From JBBRYK01 sp038237665 (GTDB taxonomy: Bacteria; Actinomycetota; Thermoleophilia; Gaiellales; Gaiellaceae): DNA of 64,000 bases. Location: NCBI GenBank assembly GCA_038237665.1, contig JBBRYK010000002.1:14387-78386 (forward strand), in the 5' to 3' direction. Positions 16,437-24,633 of the stretch are shown in pieces. Numbering within the stretch: the first letter of the stretch is position 1; every line of letters starts with the position of its first letter. The position numbers were made by a program, and so were the translations under genes. The notes beneath the pieces are model-generated. The model had not been told where the DNA came from. It saw only the letters and a program-made list of their open reading frames with translations, and did no database searches.

Positions 16437-18080
16437 TCAGCGCTTTTGGCCCCCCTCGGCCAAGAGCGACAGAAACGCCCTACCGCCGAGCATACGCTCG
16501 ATTTCCTCGCGGCGCGCCGTCTCGTCGAGCTCCTCGATCTGGGTATGGGTGGGATCGCCGGGGACTTTCTCGACCCGGAAATGGCGCGCGGCGACGCTGG
16601 CGATCTGCGGAAGGTGCGTGATGGTCACGACCTGTGCTCGCTGGGCGAGGCGACCCAGGGTCTCCGCCACCGCGTGGGCAGTCTGCCCGCCGATGCCGGC
16701 GTCGATCTCGTCGAAGACCATGGTCGCGCCGCCGCCCACCGCCGCGATCGCGAGTGCGATGCGGGAGAGCTCGCCGCCGGAGGCCGTCTCCGCGACGGGC
16801 GCAAACGGCAGGCCTGCGTTCGGGCGGATCAGGAACGCGACCTGGTCGGCGCCGGTAGGCCCGGCCGCCGCGCCGTGGAGCTCGGCCCTGAACTCGCCTT
16901 CGCCCATGCCGACGCCGTGGAGCTCGGCGGCCACGGCCTCCGCAAAGGGATCGGCCGACTGCTCACGTACGGCGTGGAGCTCGCCGGCCAGTGCCTGGAC
17001 GCGTCGTTCCGCTTCTGCCAGGGCCGCCGCTGCGACCTGCCGCGGATCGGTGCCACCTTCGGCACCACCCAGCTCGGCGCGCGCTGCCTCCGCCCGGGCC
17101 AGTAGTTCCTCGTAGGTCTGGCAGCGGAAGCGCCGCTTGGCGTCGGAGATCCGCTCGAGCTCCTCCTCCACGTCCTCGACGCGGGCCGGGTCCGCGTCCA
17201 GCGACGCGAGGAAGGAACGGAGCGCGACGGCAGCCTCTCGGAGCCGGACCTCGGCATCGCGAAGCTCGCTCGCGACCTCGTCCAGCTCCGGGGCGATCCC
17301 GGCGACGGCGGCGAGTGCCTGCTCGGCGGCGCCGGCCAGACCGGCTGCCCCCTCGCCGTCCTCGGGGCTGAGCGCGCTCGCGGCCGCGGCGGCTCCCCCG
17401 GCGAGATCGGTGAGGTGCCGCAGGCGCTCGCGTTCGCTGCGGAGCTCGTCCTCCCGCCCCGGCTCGAGCCCAGCCGTTGCCTCGACGAGAGCGCCCAGCT
17501 CGTCGAGTCGGCTCTGCTCGTCCGCTGCGCCGCGCTCGAGCTCCTCGTGGCGGCGCCGCGCACCGGTCAGCTCTCGCCAGGCCGCGCGGAGCGCGCCGCG
17601 ACGGCGGAGCTGGTCCTCGCCGGCGTAGGCGTCGAGCACGTCCAGCTGATATGCCGGCCGCGCGAGGCGCCGCTGCTCGAACTGGCCGGACATGGCGAGC
17701 AGCCGCTCGGCGGCGGCGGCAACGTCCTCCCGCGCGGCGCTCCGGCCCCAGGCGTACGCGCGCGTCCGCCCGTCGGCGAAGACACGCCGGGCGAGAACCA
17801 GGCCCTCCTCGTCGTCGGGCCGGAGGTCCGCCAGCGGGGCGAACTCTTCCTCGTCGAACAGACCGCCGGGCGCATCGAACTCGGCCTCGACATAGGCCTC
17901 GGAGGCGCCCGGACCGACGAAGCCCGCATCGCCCCGGGCGCCCAGCAGAAGGCCGATCGCCTGGGCCAGGATGGTCTTCCCCGCGCCCGTCTCGCCGGTA
18001 ATCGCGTTCAGGCCGGGCCCGAGCTCGAGCTCGGCCTCGCGAATCAGGACGAGGTTCTCGATCCTGAGCCTAATGAGCAC
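16437..18080 (-). CDS. recN: DNA repair protein RecN
   Basis: An SMC-like ATPase that tethers DNA ends during double-strand break repair. N-terminal LRIENLVLIREAELELGPGL leads to the Walker A ITGETGAGKTIL. The central ~300 residues are Glu/Ala-rich coiled coil, and the C-terminus has the signature TASGGELSRIALA, Walker B TMVFDEIDAGIGG and the switch ITHLPQIA. I set the start at GTG 18080 (547 residues), because everything upstream in frame is spacer or nadK shadow. Gene order nadK-recN and upstream tlyA matches the Firmicute cluster. Confidence 0.93.
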   Translation of the reverse strand: MLIRLRIENLVLIREAELELGPGLNAITGETGAGKTILAQAIGLLLGARGDAGFVGPGASEAYVEAEFDAPGGLFDEEEFAPLADLRPDDEEGLVLARRVFADGRTRAYAWGRSAAREDVAAAAERLLAMSGQFEQRRLARPAYQLDVLDAYAGEDQLRRRGALRAAWRELTGARRRHEELERGAADEQSRLDELGALVEATAGLEPGREDELRSERERLRHLTDLAGGAAAAASALSPEDGEGAAGLAGAAEQALAAVAGIAPELDEVASELRDAEVRLREAAVALRSFLASLDADPARVEDVEEELERISDAKRRFRCQTYEELLARAEAARAELGGAEGGTDPRQVAAAALAEAERRVQALAGELHAVREQSADPFAEAVAAELHGVGMGEGEFRAELHGAAAGPTGADQVAFLIRPNAGLPFAPVAETASGGELSRIALAIAAVGGGATMVFDEIDAGIGGQTAHAVAETLGRLAQRAQVVTITHLPQIASVAARHFRVEKVPGDPTHTQIEELDETARREEIERMLGGRAFLSLLAEGGQKR

Positions 18081-18157
18081 GCTACGCGTTCGGTTTCGCC
18101 GGCAGGGCTGGAACTCGACGCCGACACCGGCGCCGCCGGAGCTGCCAAGAGTCTCGA

Positions 18158-18952
18158 CTAGTGGGCAAAATGGTGCTTGAAACGCTTGAAGAACGTGCTT
18201 TCCGGCGGGGTCGCGAGTAGCGCATGCTCCTCGTCGAGTGCGACCGTGAAGCGTTCTCCCGGCTTCAGCTCGGCGAAGGCCTGACCGTCGGCGACCACGG
18301 TCATCCGGGCGTCTCGGGTCGCGTTGCTGACCATCAAGCCCTGGCCGCGCGGAACGACGAGGGGCCGAGCGTGCAGCGAGTGCGGCGCGACGAACGTCAC
18401 GACCATCGCATCGAGGCCCCAAACGAGCACCGGCCCGCCGCCCGACAGGTTGTACGCCGTCGAGCCCGACGGCGTCGCGCAGATGATCCCGTCGCACGGT
18501 TGGACGCCGAGGTCCTCGCCGCCCACAGCCCAGCCCACCTCGATCATCCGACCGAGTGACGAGCTCGTGCCGACGACGTCGTTCAGCGCGGTTCGGCGCT
18601 CGGAGCCGATTTCGACGACGAGGCTGGGCAGTTCGTGCACGACGTAGTCGCCCACCAGGACCCGTTTCAGCCCGGCCTCCAGTTCGTCGGGCCCAAACGA
18701 GGTCAGGAAGCCGACGCGGCCGAAGTTCACTCCGAGCACCGGAACGCCGGCGCGGCCGAAGCGGTGCAGGGCCCCCAGCATCGTGCCGTCGCCGCCGAGG
18801 ACGAGCGCGAGGTCGGGACTCCCCTCCTCGTCGACGATCTCCACGCCTGCCGCGCTTGCCACGGCGCGCACCGAGTCCAGGGCAGGGCCGAGGACCTTGT
18901 CGCTCCCGTTCGTGACCAGCGTCAGACGGCTGATGCGCTCAGGCGACGGCAT
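18158..18952 (-). CDS. nadK: NAD kinase
   Basis: Phosphorylates NAD to NADP. The 264-residue product has the GGDGT motif at residues 53-57 (D55 catalytic), VPVLGVNFGRVGFLTSF, the nucleotide-binding NDVV, and TPSGSTAYNLSGGGPV. The C-terminal domain with PLVVPRG is present. The ATG at 18952 lies 14 bp inside the tlyA 3' end, so tlyA and nadK are coupled. Confidence 0.96.
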   Translation of the reverse strand: MPSPERISRLTLVTNGSDKVLGPALDSVRAVASAAGVEIVDEEGSPDLALVLGGDGTMLGALHRFGRAGVPVLGVNFGRVGFLTSFGPDELEAGLKRVLVGDYVVHELPSLVVEIGSERRTALNDVVGTSSSLGRMIEVGWAVGGEDLGVQPCDGIICATPSGSTAYNLSGGGPVLVWGLDAMVVTFVAPHSLHARPLVVPRGQGLMVSNATRDARMTVVADGQAFAELKPGERFTVALDEEHALLATPPESTFFKRFKHHFAH

Positions 18953-19706
18953 TGTCGATCCAGTCCTCGAGATCTGGCGGAAGGTGCGGCTGCAGGCGCT
19001 GGACGAGATGGAGGAAGAACTCACGATTGCCCTTAGGGCCCGGGAGCCCCGAGTCTACGACCCCCGCGACCTCGCCCTCCCACCGGAGCGCGGCCTCGGC
19101 GACCTCGCGGAGCACGCGCCGGTGCACGCCCGCGTCGCGAACGACGCCGCCGCGCCCGACGTCGGCCCGTCCGGCCTCGAACTGGGGCTTGACGAGAACG
19201 AGCGCCTGCCACCCCGGTGCGGCCAGCGCGAGCGCCGGTGGCAGCGCCGTCCGCACCGAGATGAACGAGACGTCGCACACGACGAGCGCCGGGGCGAACG
19301 GCAGTTCAGCCAGGTGGCGGACGTTCATCCGCTCGAGCGCCGTCACCCGCGGGTCGCGCCGGAGGCGCTCGTGGAGCTGCCCGTAGCCGACGTCGAGCGC
19401 AACCACGCGCCGAGCGCCGGCCTGCAGCAGCACGTCGGTGAAGCCGCCGGTGGAGGCGCCGACGTCGAGGCAGTCGAGCCCGGCAGGATCGATCGCGAGA
19501 CCCGCCAGCGCGTTGGCGAGCTTTTCCCCACCGCGCGAGACGAAGCGTGGCGGGTGGGCGACCTCGAGGTCGGCGGTGTCGTCGACCTGCTCGCCGGCCT
19601 TGGAGTGCCCGCGCACTTTCCCCGCGAGGACGAGGGCCTGGGCCTGCGAGCGCGTTTCCGCCAGCCCGCGCTCCACGAGCAGCACGTCGAGGCGCTTCTT
19701 CACCAT
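18939..19706 (-). CDS. tlyA: TlyA-family rRNA 2'-O-methyltransferase
   Basis: The 255-residue protein has an N-terminal S4 RNA-binding domain (KKRLDVLLVERGLAETRSQA with AGKVRGHSKAGEQV) and a C-terminal FtsJ/RrmJ-type methyltransferase (LDVGASTGGFTDVLLQAGAR, ALDVGYGQLH, VVCDVSFISV, LVKPQFEAGR). In mycobacteria TlyA methylates 16S C1409 and 23S C1920 and this confers capreomycin sensitivity; shorter forms may modify only 23S. The length (255) is close to mycobacterial TlyA. ATG start. Confidence 0.93.
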   Translation of the reverse strand: MVKKRLDVLLVERGLAETRSQAQALVLAGKVRGHSKAGEQVDDTADLEVAHPPRFVSRGGEKLANALAGLAIDPAGLDCLDVGASTGGFTDVLLQAGARRVVALDVGYGQLHERLRRDPRVTALERMNVRHLAELPFAPALVVCDVSFISVRTALPPALALAAPGWQALVLVKPQFEAGRADVGRGGVVRDAGVHRRVLREVAEAALRWEGEVAGVVDSGLPGPKGNREFFLHLVQRLQPHLPPDLEDWIDNAVA

Positions 19707-19723
19707 GCGGCAGAGCGTAGGCG

Positions 19724-20494
19724 CTAAGAGGTGCGCACCGCGAGGCCGGAAACGATCCCGGCCAGCACAGACGTGTCCGCGTCGATGGCGCCGAGGCGCT
19801 CGTGGGCACGCTCGGCGGCCTGGCCGGAGAGCTCCCGGGCGCCGTCAGGCCCGTGCTCGAGCACGTAGCCGTCGCCGTCGAGGATGTCATCGACGATCTG
19901 GAAGAGGAGCCCGAGCTCGTCGCCGAAGGCACGCCAGGGCCCCTGCTCCCCGTCGGGAACGCCGACCGCGCCGAGCGCGAGCCCGACCGACGCCGAGAAG
20001 AGGCAGCCGGTCTTCAGCCGATGGAGTGCGGCGAGGTCGGCCGCGCCGCCCGCGAGATCGAGGTACTGGCCGCCGATCATTCCGAGCGTGGCCCTGGCGA
20101 GCTCGCGTGCGACCGCGGGCGTCTCGTACGAGCACGCGAGCCGGAAGGCCTCTCCCAGCAGCGCGTCGCCTGCCAGGACGCCGTTTGCCTCCCCGAAGCG
20201 CGCCCAGGTGCTCGGCACGCCCCGGCGGATCTCGTCGTTGTCGAGCGCCGGCAGGTCGTCGTGGACGAGCGAGAAGTTGTGGACCAGCTCGAGGGCTGCC
20301 GCAGCCGGCAGCACGTGCTCGGGCTCACCGCCGGCCGCCTCCCCGGTCGCGAGGCAGATGACGGGCCTGATTCGCTTCCCGCCCCCGGCGAGGGCATACC
20401 GCACCGCCTCCTCCAGCCCTAAGAGCTCGGGCGTCAGCGCCAGGTCGTCGAGGTACTCCTCGACGACCTGCAGCAGCTCCTCCGGGGTGTGCAA
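19724..20494 (-). CDS. Polyprenyl (farnesyl/geranylgeranyl) diphosphate synthase
   Basis: Condenses isopentenyl diphosphate with allylic diphosphates. The first Asp-rich motif is VHDDLPALDND (D79, D80), the second QIVDDILDGDG, with GGGKRIRP at residues 37-44. At 256 residues it is shorter than typical ~295-residue IspA, mostly at the C-terminus. Small residues at the chain-length positions (FSLVHDD) suggest a medium-chain product, but that is not certain. The start is TTG directly after the upstream TAG, with an AGGGAGG at 11 nt, so translation is probably coupled. Confidence 0.9.
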   Translation of the reverse strand: MHTPEELLQVVEEYLDDLALTPELLGLEEAVRYALAGGGKRIRPVICLATGEAAGGEPEHVLPAAAALELVHNFSLVHDDLPALDNDEIRRGVPSTWARFGEANGVLAGDALLGEAFRLACSYETPAVARELARATLGMIGGQYLDLAGGAADLAALHRLKTGCLFSASVGLALGAVGVPDGEQGPWRAFGDELGLLFQIVDDILDGDGYVLEHGPDGARELSGQAAERAHERLGAIDADTSVLAGIVSGLAVRTS

Positions 20495-20692
20495 CTAGGT
20501 TCCGGCCTCCCTTCGCGCCTGTTCGATCGCGCCCTCGATCTCACGTGCGATCTCCGCCAGCTCCTGCATGATCTCGATCGCCTGCTCGGGATCCTGCGTC
20601 GCCTCGAGTCTGGCACGGGTCTGCTCGAGCCGCTGGAGCAGCTCTTCCGCCCGCCGGAGCGAGCCCTCGGCGTGTCCGAGCTCTTCGCTCAC
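20495..20692 (-). CDS. Small helical protein in the XseB position
   Basis: A 65-residue, all-helical, Glu/Arg-rich protein (HAEGSLRRAEELLQRLEQTR, QAIEIMQELAEIAREIEGAI). It occupies the slot between nusB and the prenyl synthase, where exonuclease VII small subunit (xseB) sits in related gene orders. No xseA is present, and the XseB core pattern (LE-x-x-V-x-x-LE-x-G) is absent. I therefore do not call it XseB. ATG start overlapping the nusB stop by 4 bases; TAG abuts the next TTG. Confidence 0.6.
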   Translation of the reverse strand: MSEELGHAEGSLRRAEELLQRLEQTRARLEATQDPEQAIEIMQELAEIAREIEGAIEQARREAGT

Positions 20693-21069
20693 GCCACTCG
20701 CTCCCGGAGGATCCGCCCGAGAATCCCGTTCACGAGCCGCCCGGCGTCCTCCGACGCGTAGCGCTTGGCCAGCTGCACCGCCTCGTTGACGACCACCTCC
20801 GCCGGAACCTCTCCGGCATCGAGCTCGTGCAGGGCGACCCGGAGGACGTTCCGCTCGAGCGCGCCCAGCCGGCCTGAGGGCCAGCCCGTCGACACCTCCG
20901 TGATGCGGCGGTCGAGTTCCTCGGCGCTTTCTGCGACGGCCTCGGCAACGCTGCGCGCATACTCGTCGACCTCACCCTCGTAGAGCGAAGCGAGCGGCTG
21001 CCCCGTGAGGTCCCACTGGTAGAGGACGAAGAGCGCGGTCCGGCGTGCTGCGCGGCGGCTGATCGCCAT
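20689..21069 (-). CDS. nusB: Transcription antitermination factor NusB
   Basis: A 126-residue all-helical protein: SRRAARRTALFVLYQWDLTG at the N-terminus, ITEVSTGWPSGRLGALERNV and LRVALHEL in the middle, EVVVNEAVQLAKRYASEDAG near the end and VNGILGRILRE last, the standard NusB/RsmB pattern. It binds boxA RNA with NusE (S10) to promote rRNA transcription. I set the start at ATG 21069, which overlaps the Asp23 stop by one base; longer frames upstream are shadows. Confidence 0.95.
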   Translation of the reverse strand: MAISRRAARRTALFVLYQWDLTGQPLASLYEGEVDEYARSVAEAVAESAEELDRRITEVSTGWPSGRLGALERNVLRVALHELDAGEVPAEVVVNEAVQLAKRYASEDAGRLVNGILGRILRERVA

Positions 21070-21371
21070 TACCCCTCGAGCTCCTCGACGGACACGTCCA
21101 CGGCGTCCACCTCGACCTCGAGCATCTGCCGGAGCGCCTCGGCCACGTGCTCCTGAACAGCCTCGCCCAGCTCGGCGAGCTGGGCGCCGTAAGGCGCCGT
21201 CACCTCGAGCGATACACGGCAGCGCCCGTCTGCGATCTGCACGTCGAGCCCACGACGGGGCCGGCGCAGCCGGACGCCCTCGACGGCCTCGGCCGCGTGT
21301 CCGATCAGCTGCTGGAGCGCCGAAGGGGTGATTGCGATCTCGCCCTCGGGTGTCTTGACGAGCGTGCTCAT
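21069..21371 (-). CDS. Asp23/Gls24-family envelope stress protein
   Basis: A 100-residue Asp23/YloU-type protein: GEIAITPSALQQLIGHAAEA, VEGVRLRRP, then alternating strands VSLEVTAPYGAQLAELGEAV and the closing VEVDAVDVSVEELE. Family members tend to associate with membranes or stress responses. The position between accC and nusB is that of yqhY in Firmicutes, where it is thought to tune acetyl-CoA carboxylase. That link is by analogy only. ATG start overlapping accC as ATGA. Confidence 0.85.
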   Translation of the reverse strand: MSTLVKTPEGEIAITPSALQQLIGHAAEAVEGVRLRRPRRGLDVQIADGRCRVSLEVTAPYGAQLAELGEAVQEHVAEALRQMLEVEVDAVDVSVEELEG

Positions 21372-22711
21372 GCCGCCACCAGCCCGATCTCCGCGAGGTA
21401 CTCGGTCGAGTACTCGCCGCTCCTGAATCCTCTGCTCGAGAGGACGTCGACGGCGGTCGGAATCGTTGTCGGCACACCCGCCACCTCGAACTCGGCGAGC
21501 GCGCGCAGCGCGCGGCTGATCGCCTCCGGTCGAGACTCGTCCCAGACGATCAGCTTCGCCAGCAGCGAGTCGTAGTGCGGCGGGACGACCGCCCCCTCGA
21601 CGATGTGCGTATCGGTTCGAACGCCCGGGCCGAGCGCCGGCCGGAAACGCTCGATCACACCCGGCACCGGCAGGAAGTCGCGCTCCGGGTCCTCGGCATT
21701 GACTCGAATCTCGATCGCGTGGCCGGCGCGCCGTGCCCGGCCGGTCTGCCGGAGCAGCTCGCCCGACGCGATGCGCAGCTGCTCCCGGACCAGGTCGATT
21801 CCGGTGACGAGCTCGCTGACCGGGTGCTCCACCTGCAGGCGGGCATTGAGCTCGATGAAGTAGAAGGCGCCGTCGGCCGCGAGCAGGAACTCGAAGGTGC
21901 CGGCGTTGCGATAGTCGAGCGCCCGCGAGGCCCGCTCCGCTGCGGCCTCCATCTCCTCTCGCGTCTCCGGTGTGAGCGCCGGGGAGGGCGACTCCTCGAT
22001 CAGCTTCTGGTGACGGCGCTGGATCGAACACTCCCGCTCGCCGAGCGTGAGCACGCCCCCCTGACCGTCGGCCAGCACCTGGATCTCCACGTGCCGGGCG
22101 GGCGAGATCGCCTTCTCGAGGTAGAGCGTGCCGTCACCGAACGCAGCATCCGCCTCGGCCGTGGCCGAGGAAAAGGCGCCGTCGAGCTCGTCCGGCCCGT
22201 CGACGAGCCGCATCCCGCGCCCGCCGCCGCCCGCCGAGGCCTTGAGCAGCACCGGATAGCCGAGGTCCTCCGCGATCCGGCGGGCTTCGTCGACGCCGGA
22301 GAGCGCCTCCGTTCCCGGGACGATCGGCACGCCGGCCGCGAGGAGCTCGGCCTTGGCGCGAACCTTGTCACCCGCGCGCTCCATCGTTTCCGCACTCGGA
22401 CCGATGAAGACCCGGTCGTTGGCGGAGCAGGCCCGCACGAACTCGAAGTTCTCGGCGAGAAAGCCCCACCCGGGATGGATCGCGTCGCACTCCGTGATCT
22501 CGGCGGCCGCGATCACCGACGGGATGTTCAGATAGCTCGCGGCAGCCGGCGGCGGGCCGATGCAGACGGAGCGGTCGGCGAGCCTGGTGTGCAGCGAGCC
22601 GGCGTCGGCGGTCGAGTAGATCGCGACGGCTTCGACGCCCAGCTCGTGCAGCGCCCGGATCACGCGAACGGCGACCTCACCGCGATTCGCCACTAGAACT
22701 CGATTGAACAC
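21368..22711 (-). CDS. accC: Acetyl/propionyl-CoA carboxylase, biotin carboxylase subunit
   Basis: The ATP-grasp enzyme carboxylates biotin on the carrier protein using bicarbonate. The 447-residue product has VLVANRGEVAVRVIRAL at the N-terminus, the ATP-binding glycine loop KASAGGGGRGM, the HVEIQVLADGQGG segment, ERECSIQRRHQKLIEE, and the metal/catalytic EFLLAADGAFYFIELNARLQ with VEHPVSE. GTG start 4 nt after the stop of the AccB-type protein. It is the normal partner of the biotin carrier domain encoded next to it. Confidence 0.96.
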   Translation of the reverse strand: MFNRVLVANRGEVAVRVIRALHELGVEAVAIYSTADAGSLHTRLADRSVCIGPPPAAASYLNIPSVIAAAEITECDAIHPGWGFLAENFEFVRACSANDRVFIGPSAETMERAGDKVRAKAELLAAGVPIVPGTEALSGVDEARRIAEDLGYPVLLKASAGGGGRGMRLVDGPDELDGAFSSATAEADAAFGDGTLYLEKAISPARHVEIQVLADGQGGVLTLGERECSIQRRHQKLIEESPSPALTPETREEMEAAAERASRALDYRNAGTFEFLLAADGAFYFIELNARLQVEHPVSELVTGIDLVREQLRIASGELLRQTGRARRAGHAIEIRVNAEDPERDFLPVPGVIERFRPALGPGVRTDTHIVEGAVVPPHYDSLLAKLIVWDESRPEAISRALRALAEFEVAGVPTTIPTAVDVLSSRGFRSGEYSTEYLAEIGLVAA

Positions 22712-22715
22712 CGGC

Positions 22716-24536
22716 TTAGACGGTGTCGAGTGGTCGCCCGTTGACCGGCTCGAGCTCGAAGAGGAGTTGGCCGAACTCGACCGGGCTCGCGTTGTCGACG
22801 TGCACCGCACGCACGATCGCCTCGGCATCCGCCTTGACCTCGTTCATCAGCTTCATCGCCTCGAGGATGCAGAGCGTCTGGCCGGTTGCGACCGGGTCGC
22901 CGACCTCCACGAACGGCGGCGCCCCCGGGTAGGGCGCGCGGTAGAACGTGCCGACCATCGGCGCCTCGACCCGAACGACCCCGTCGGTCGCCGCCGGCGC
23001 GACGGGGAGGCTCCTCGGCTCGTACGAACCCGGGACAGCGGACGCGGCCGGAAGCTCGGGGGTTTCCTCGGTCCGCCGCACGGTGACACGCAGCCCCGAC
23101 GCCGGATCCTCGACGGTCATCTCCGCGACCCCGGACTGCTGGACGATCTCGACGATGTCCCGAATCTGGCTCGCGCGGCGCTGGTCGACGCCGTCGGCCA
23201 CGAAGGAGTCCTCGTCGCCGCTCGCGCGGCGGCGAATCGCCTGGAGCAGCGGCTCGGCCTCGGCGCCGAAGAGCGCGAGCAGGAGCAGCTCCTCCTCACT
23301 CGCCGCGAGGCCTTCGGCGTCTTCGCGCACCTCCTCGAGGTCGCGGACCGGCTCCTCGGGCGGAATGCCCTGCATGATCAGCTCGACCGCGCGCTTGGCG
23401 GTCGGGTCGACGGGCGCCGGCGGCGTGCCCCAACGTCCTTCGATCAGGGCTCGAAACTCGTCGATCACGGTCTGGTAGCGGTTCGCGGAGAGCACGTTCA
23501 ACAGCGCCTGCTGCGCGAGCACCTGCCCGATCGGCGCGGCCAGTGGGGGCCAGCCGGCCTCGGCGCGAATGCGGAGGAGCTCGTCGAGCACCTCGTCGAT
23601 GCGGTCGCCCGCCGTGTGCGCGCGCAGGTGCGTGTCCAGCGCGGCGACCAGGCCGACGGGCAGCTCGAATTGGGCTGCGCGCACTGCGATCCGCGGGGCA
23701 AGCGGCTGCGGGGGGTCGTCACCGATGTATTCGTCGACGAGGTCGGCCGCGCGCCAGAGCGTGTCGACGTCGATCGACGGCGAATGGCCGAGCCCTTCGA
23801 GCGCCTGGGCGAGCCCCTCCCCCGAGACGCGGTGCAGGATCAGCGCGACCGGGTAGATCGTGCAGGCAATCAGGTCCGCGCCGGCGCGGGCTGCCTCGAG
23901 CGACGACGCGAGGGCGTTCCCGGCCGACCCCTGGCAGTAGAGGCCGACGGGCAATCCGCTGGCTTCGGTCAGGGCCTCGACGAGCTCGCGGGCCCGGTGA
24001 GGCTCGAGCGATCCGGACGGGTCGTGCAGGAGAACCCGCGCCGCCCCCAACTCGGGTAGGCGGCGAGCCGCCTCGGCGAGCACGTCGGTCTCACCGGTGC
24101 GGCCCGGGCTGAAGACCAGACCGGCCTCGAACTCGCGCTCCGAGGCCTGGATCGCCTCGCTCGCCTCGCGCAGGTTCGAGACGTCGTTGAGCGGATCGTG
24201 CAGGCGGAAAACGTCGATCCCGCTCTCGGCGGCCGAGGCGACGAAACGGCGCGCGAAATCACCGCCGACGGGATGCGAGCCGACGAGGAAACGGCCGCGG
24301 AGCGCCATACCGAGCGGGGTCCTCGTCCGGCCCTTGAGCGCGCGGACACGCTCCCACGGGCTCTCGACGCCGCGGCGCACCGCCGAGTCGAAAACCCCGC
24401 CGCCCGAGACCTCGAGGTAGGCGAAGCCGGCGGTGTCGAGGATCTCGGCCAGGTCGAGCACCGCAGCGGTCGGCAGCCGTCCGGCCAGCGGTTCCTGGCT
24501 CAGCAAACGGATCGTCGTGTCGACGAGCGCGGTCAC
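22716..24536 (-). CDS. Biotin carboxyl carrier (AccB) fused to a carboxyltransferase-like domain lacking metal ligands
   Basis: The 606 residues divide in two. Residues ~455-606 are a full AccB: N-terminal helix SQIRDIVEIVQQSGVAEMTV, the thumb loop GTFYRAPYPGAPPFVEVG, and EAMKLMNE with biotinyl lysine K562. Residues ~1-440 follow the carboxyltransferase barrel of pyruvate carboxylase/OadA (DTTIR, FRLHDPLNDVSNL, GADLIACTIYPVA). Compared with the family, the metal Asp of TLRD is L11, the carbamylated Lys of IKDMAG is H171, and the HxHD metal pair is Y200-C-Q202-G203. The barrel should thus be unable to catalyse transfer in the known way and may be a scaffold. Sits in the accB place, next to accC. 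GTG/ATG start at 24536. Confidence 0.85.
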   Translation of the reverse strand: MTALVDTTIRLLSQEPLAGRLPTAAVLDLAEILDTAGFAYLEVSGGGVFDSAVRRGVESPWERVRALKGRTRTPLGMALRGRFLVGSHPVGGDFARRFVASAAESGIDVFRLHDPLNDVSNLREASEAIQASEREFEAGLVFSPGRTGETDVLAEAARRLPELGAARVLLHDPSGSLEPHRARELVEALTEASGLPVGLYCQGSAGNALASSLEAARAGADLIACTIYPVALILHRVSGEGLAQALEGLGHSPSIDVDTLWRAADLVDEYIGDDPPQPLAPRIAVRAAQFELPVGLVAALDTHLRAHTAGDRIDEVLDELLRIRAEAGWPPLAAPIGQVLAQQALLNVLSANRYQTVIDEFRALIEGRWGTPPAPVDPTAKRAVELIMQGIPPEEPVRDLEEVREDAEGLAASEEELLLLALFGAEAEPLLQAIRRRASGDEDSFVADGVDQRRASQIRDIVEIVQQSGVAEMTVEDPASGLRVTVRRTEETPELPAASAVPGSYEPRSLPVAPAATDGVVRVEAPMVGTFYRAPYPGAPPFVEVGDPVATGQTLCILEAMKLMNEVKADAEAIVRAVHVDNASPVEFGQLLFELEPVNGRPLDTV

Positions 24537-24564
24537 GCAGGGACCTTAGCGCCGCCCGGTCTCG

Positions 24565-24633
24565 GAGACAGTCTCAGTCTGGCTCGGTGCCAGGCTCGGT
24601 GCCAGGCACCCGCTTGGCCTCAAAGACAGTCTT
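24565..24633. repeat. Cluster of short palindromes and a 12-bp tandem repeat
   Basis: Between the AccB-like gene and the 2H phosphoesterase: GAGACAGTCTC (24565-24575), two tandem copies of GGCTCGGTGCCA (24581-24604) followed by GGCACC so that GGTGCC-A-GGCACC forms a palindrome, and AAGACAGTCTT (24623-24633). Short palindromes of this kind resemble REP-type intergenic repeats. They could also act as a terminator after the efp operon. The last overlaps the phosphoesterase stop codon. Confidence 0.5.

Noticed and set aside
18081..18497. Longer recN start extending into nadK
   Set aside because: The RecN N-terminus LRIENLVLI begins near GTG 18080; upstream residues are shadow translation of nadK and the spacer.
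24581..24604. Tandem GGCTCGGTGCCA copies as a CRISPR array
   Set aside because: Only two adjacent 12-bp units without spacers and no cas genes; a simple tandem repeat.
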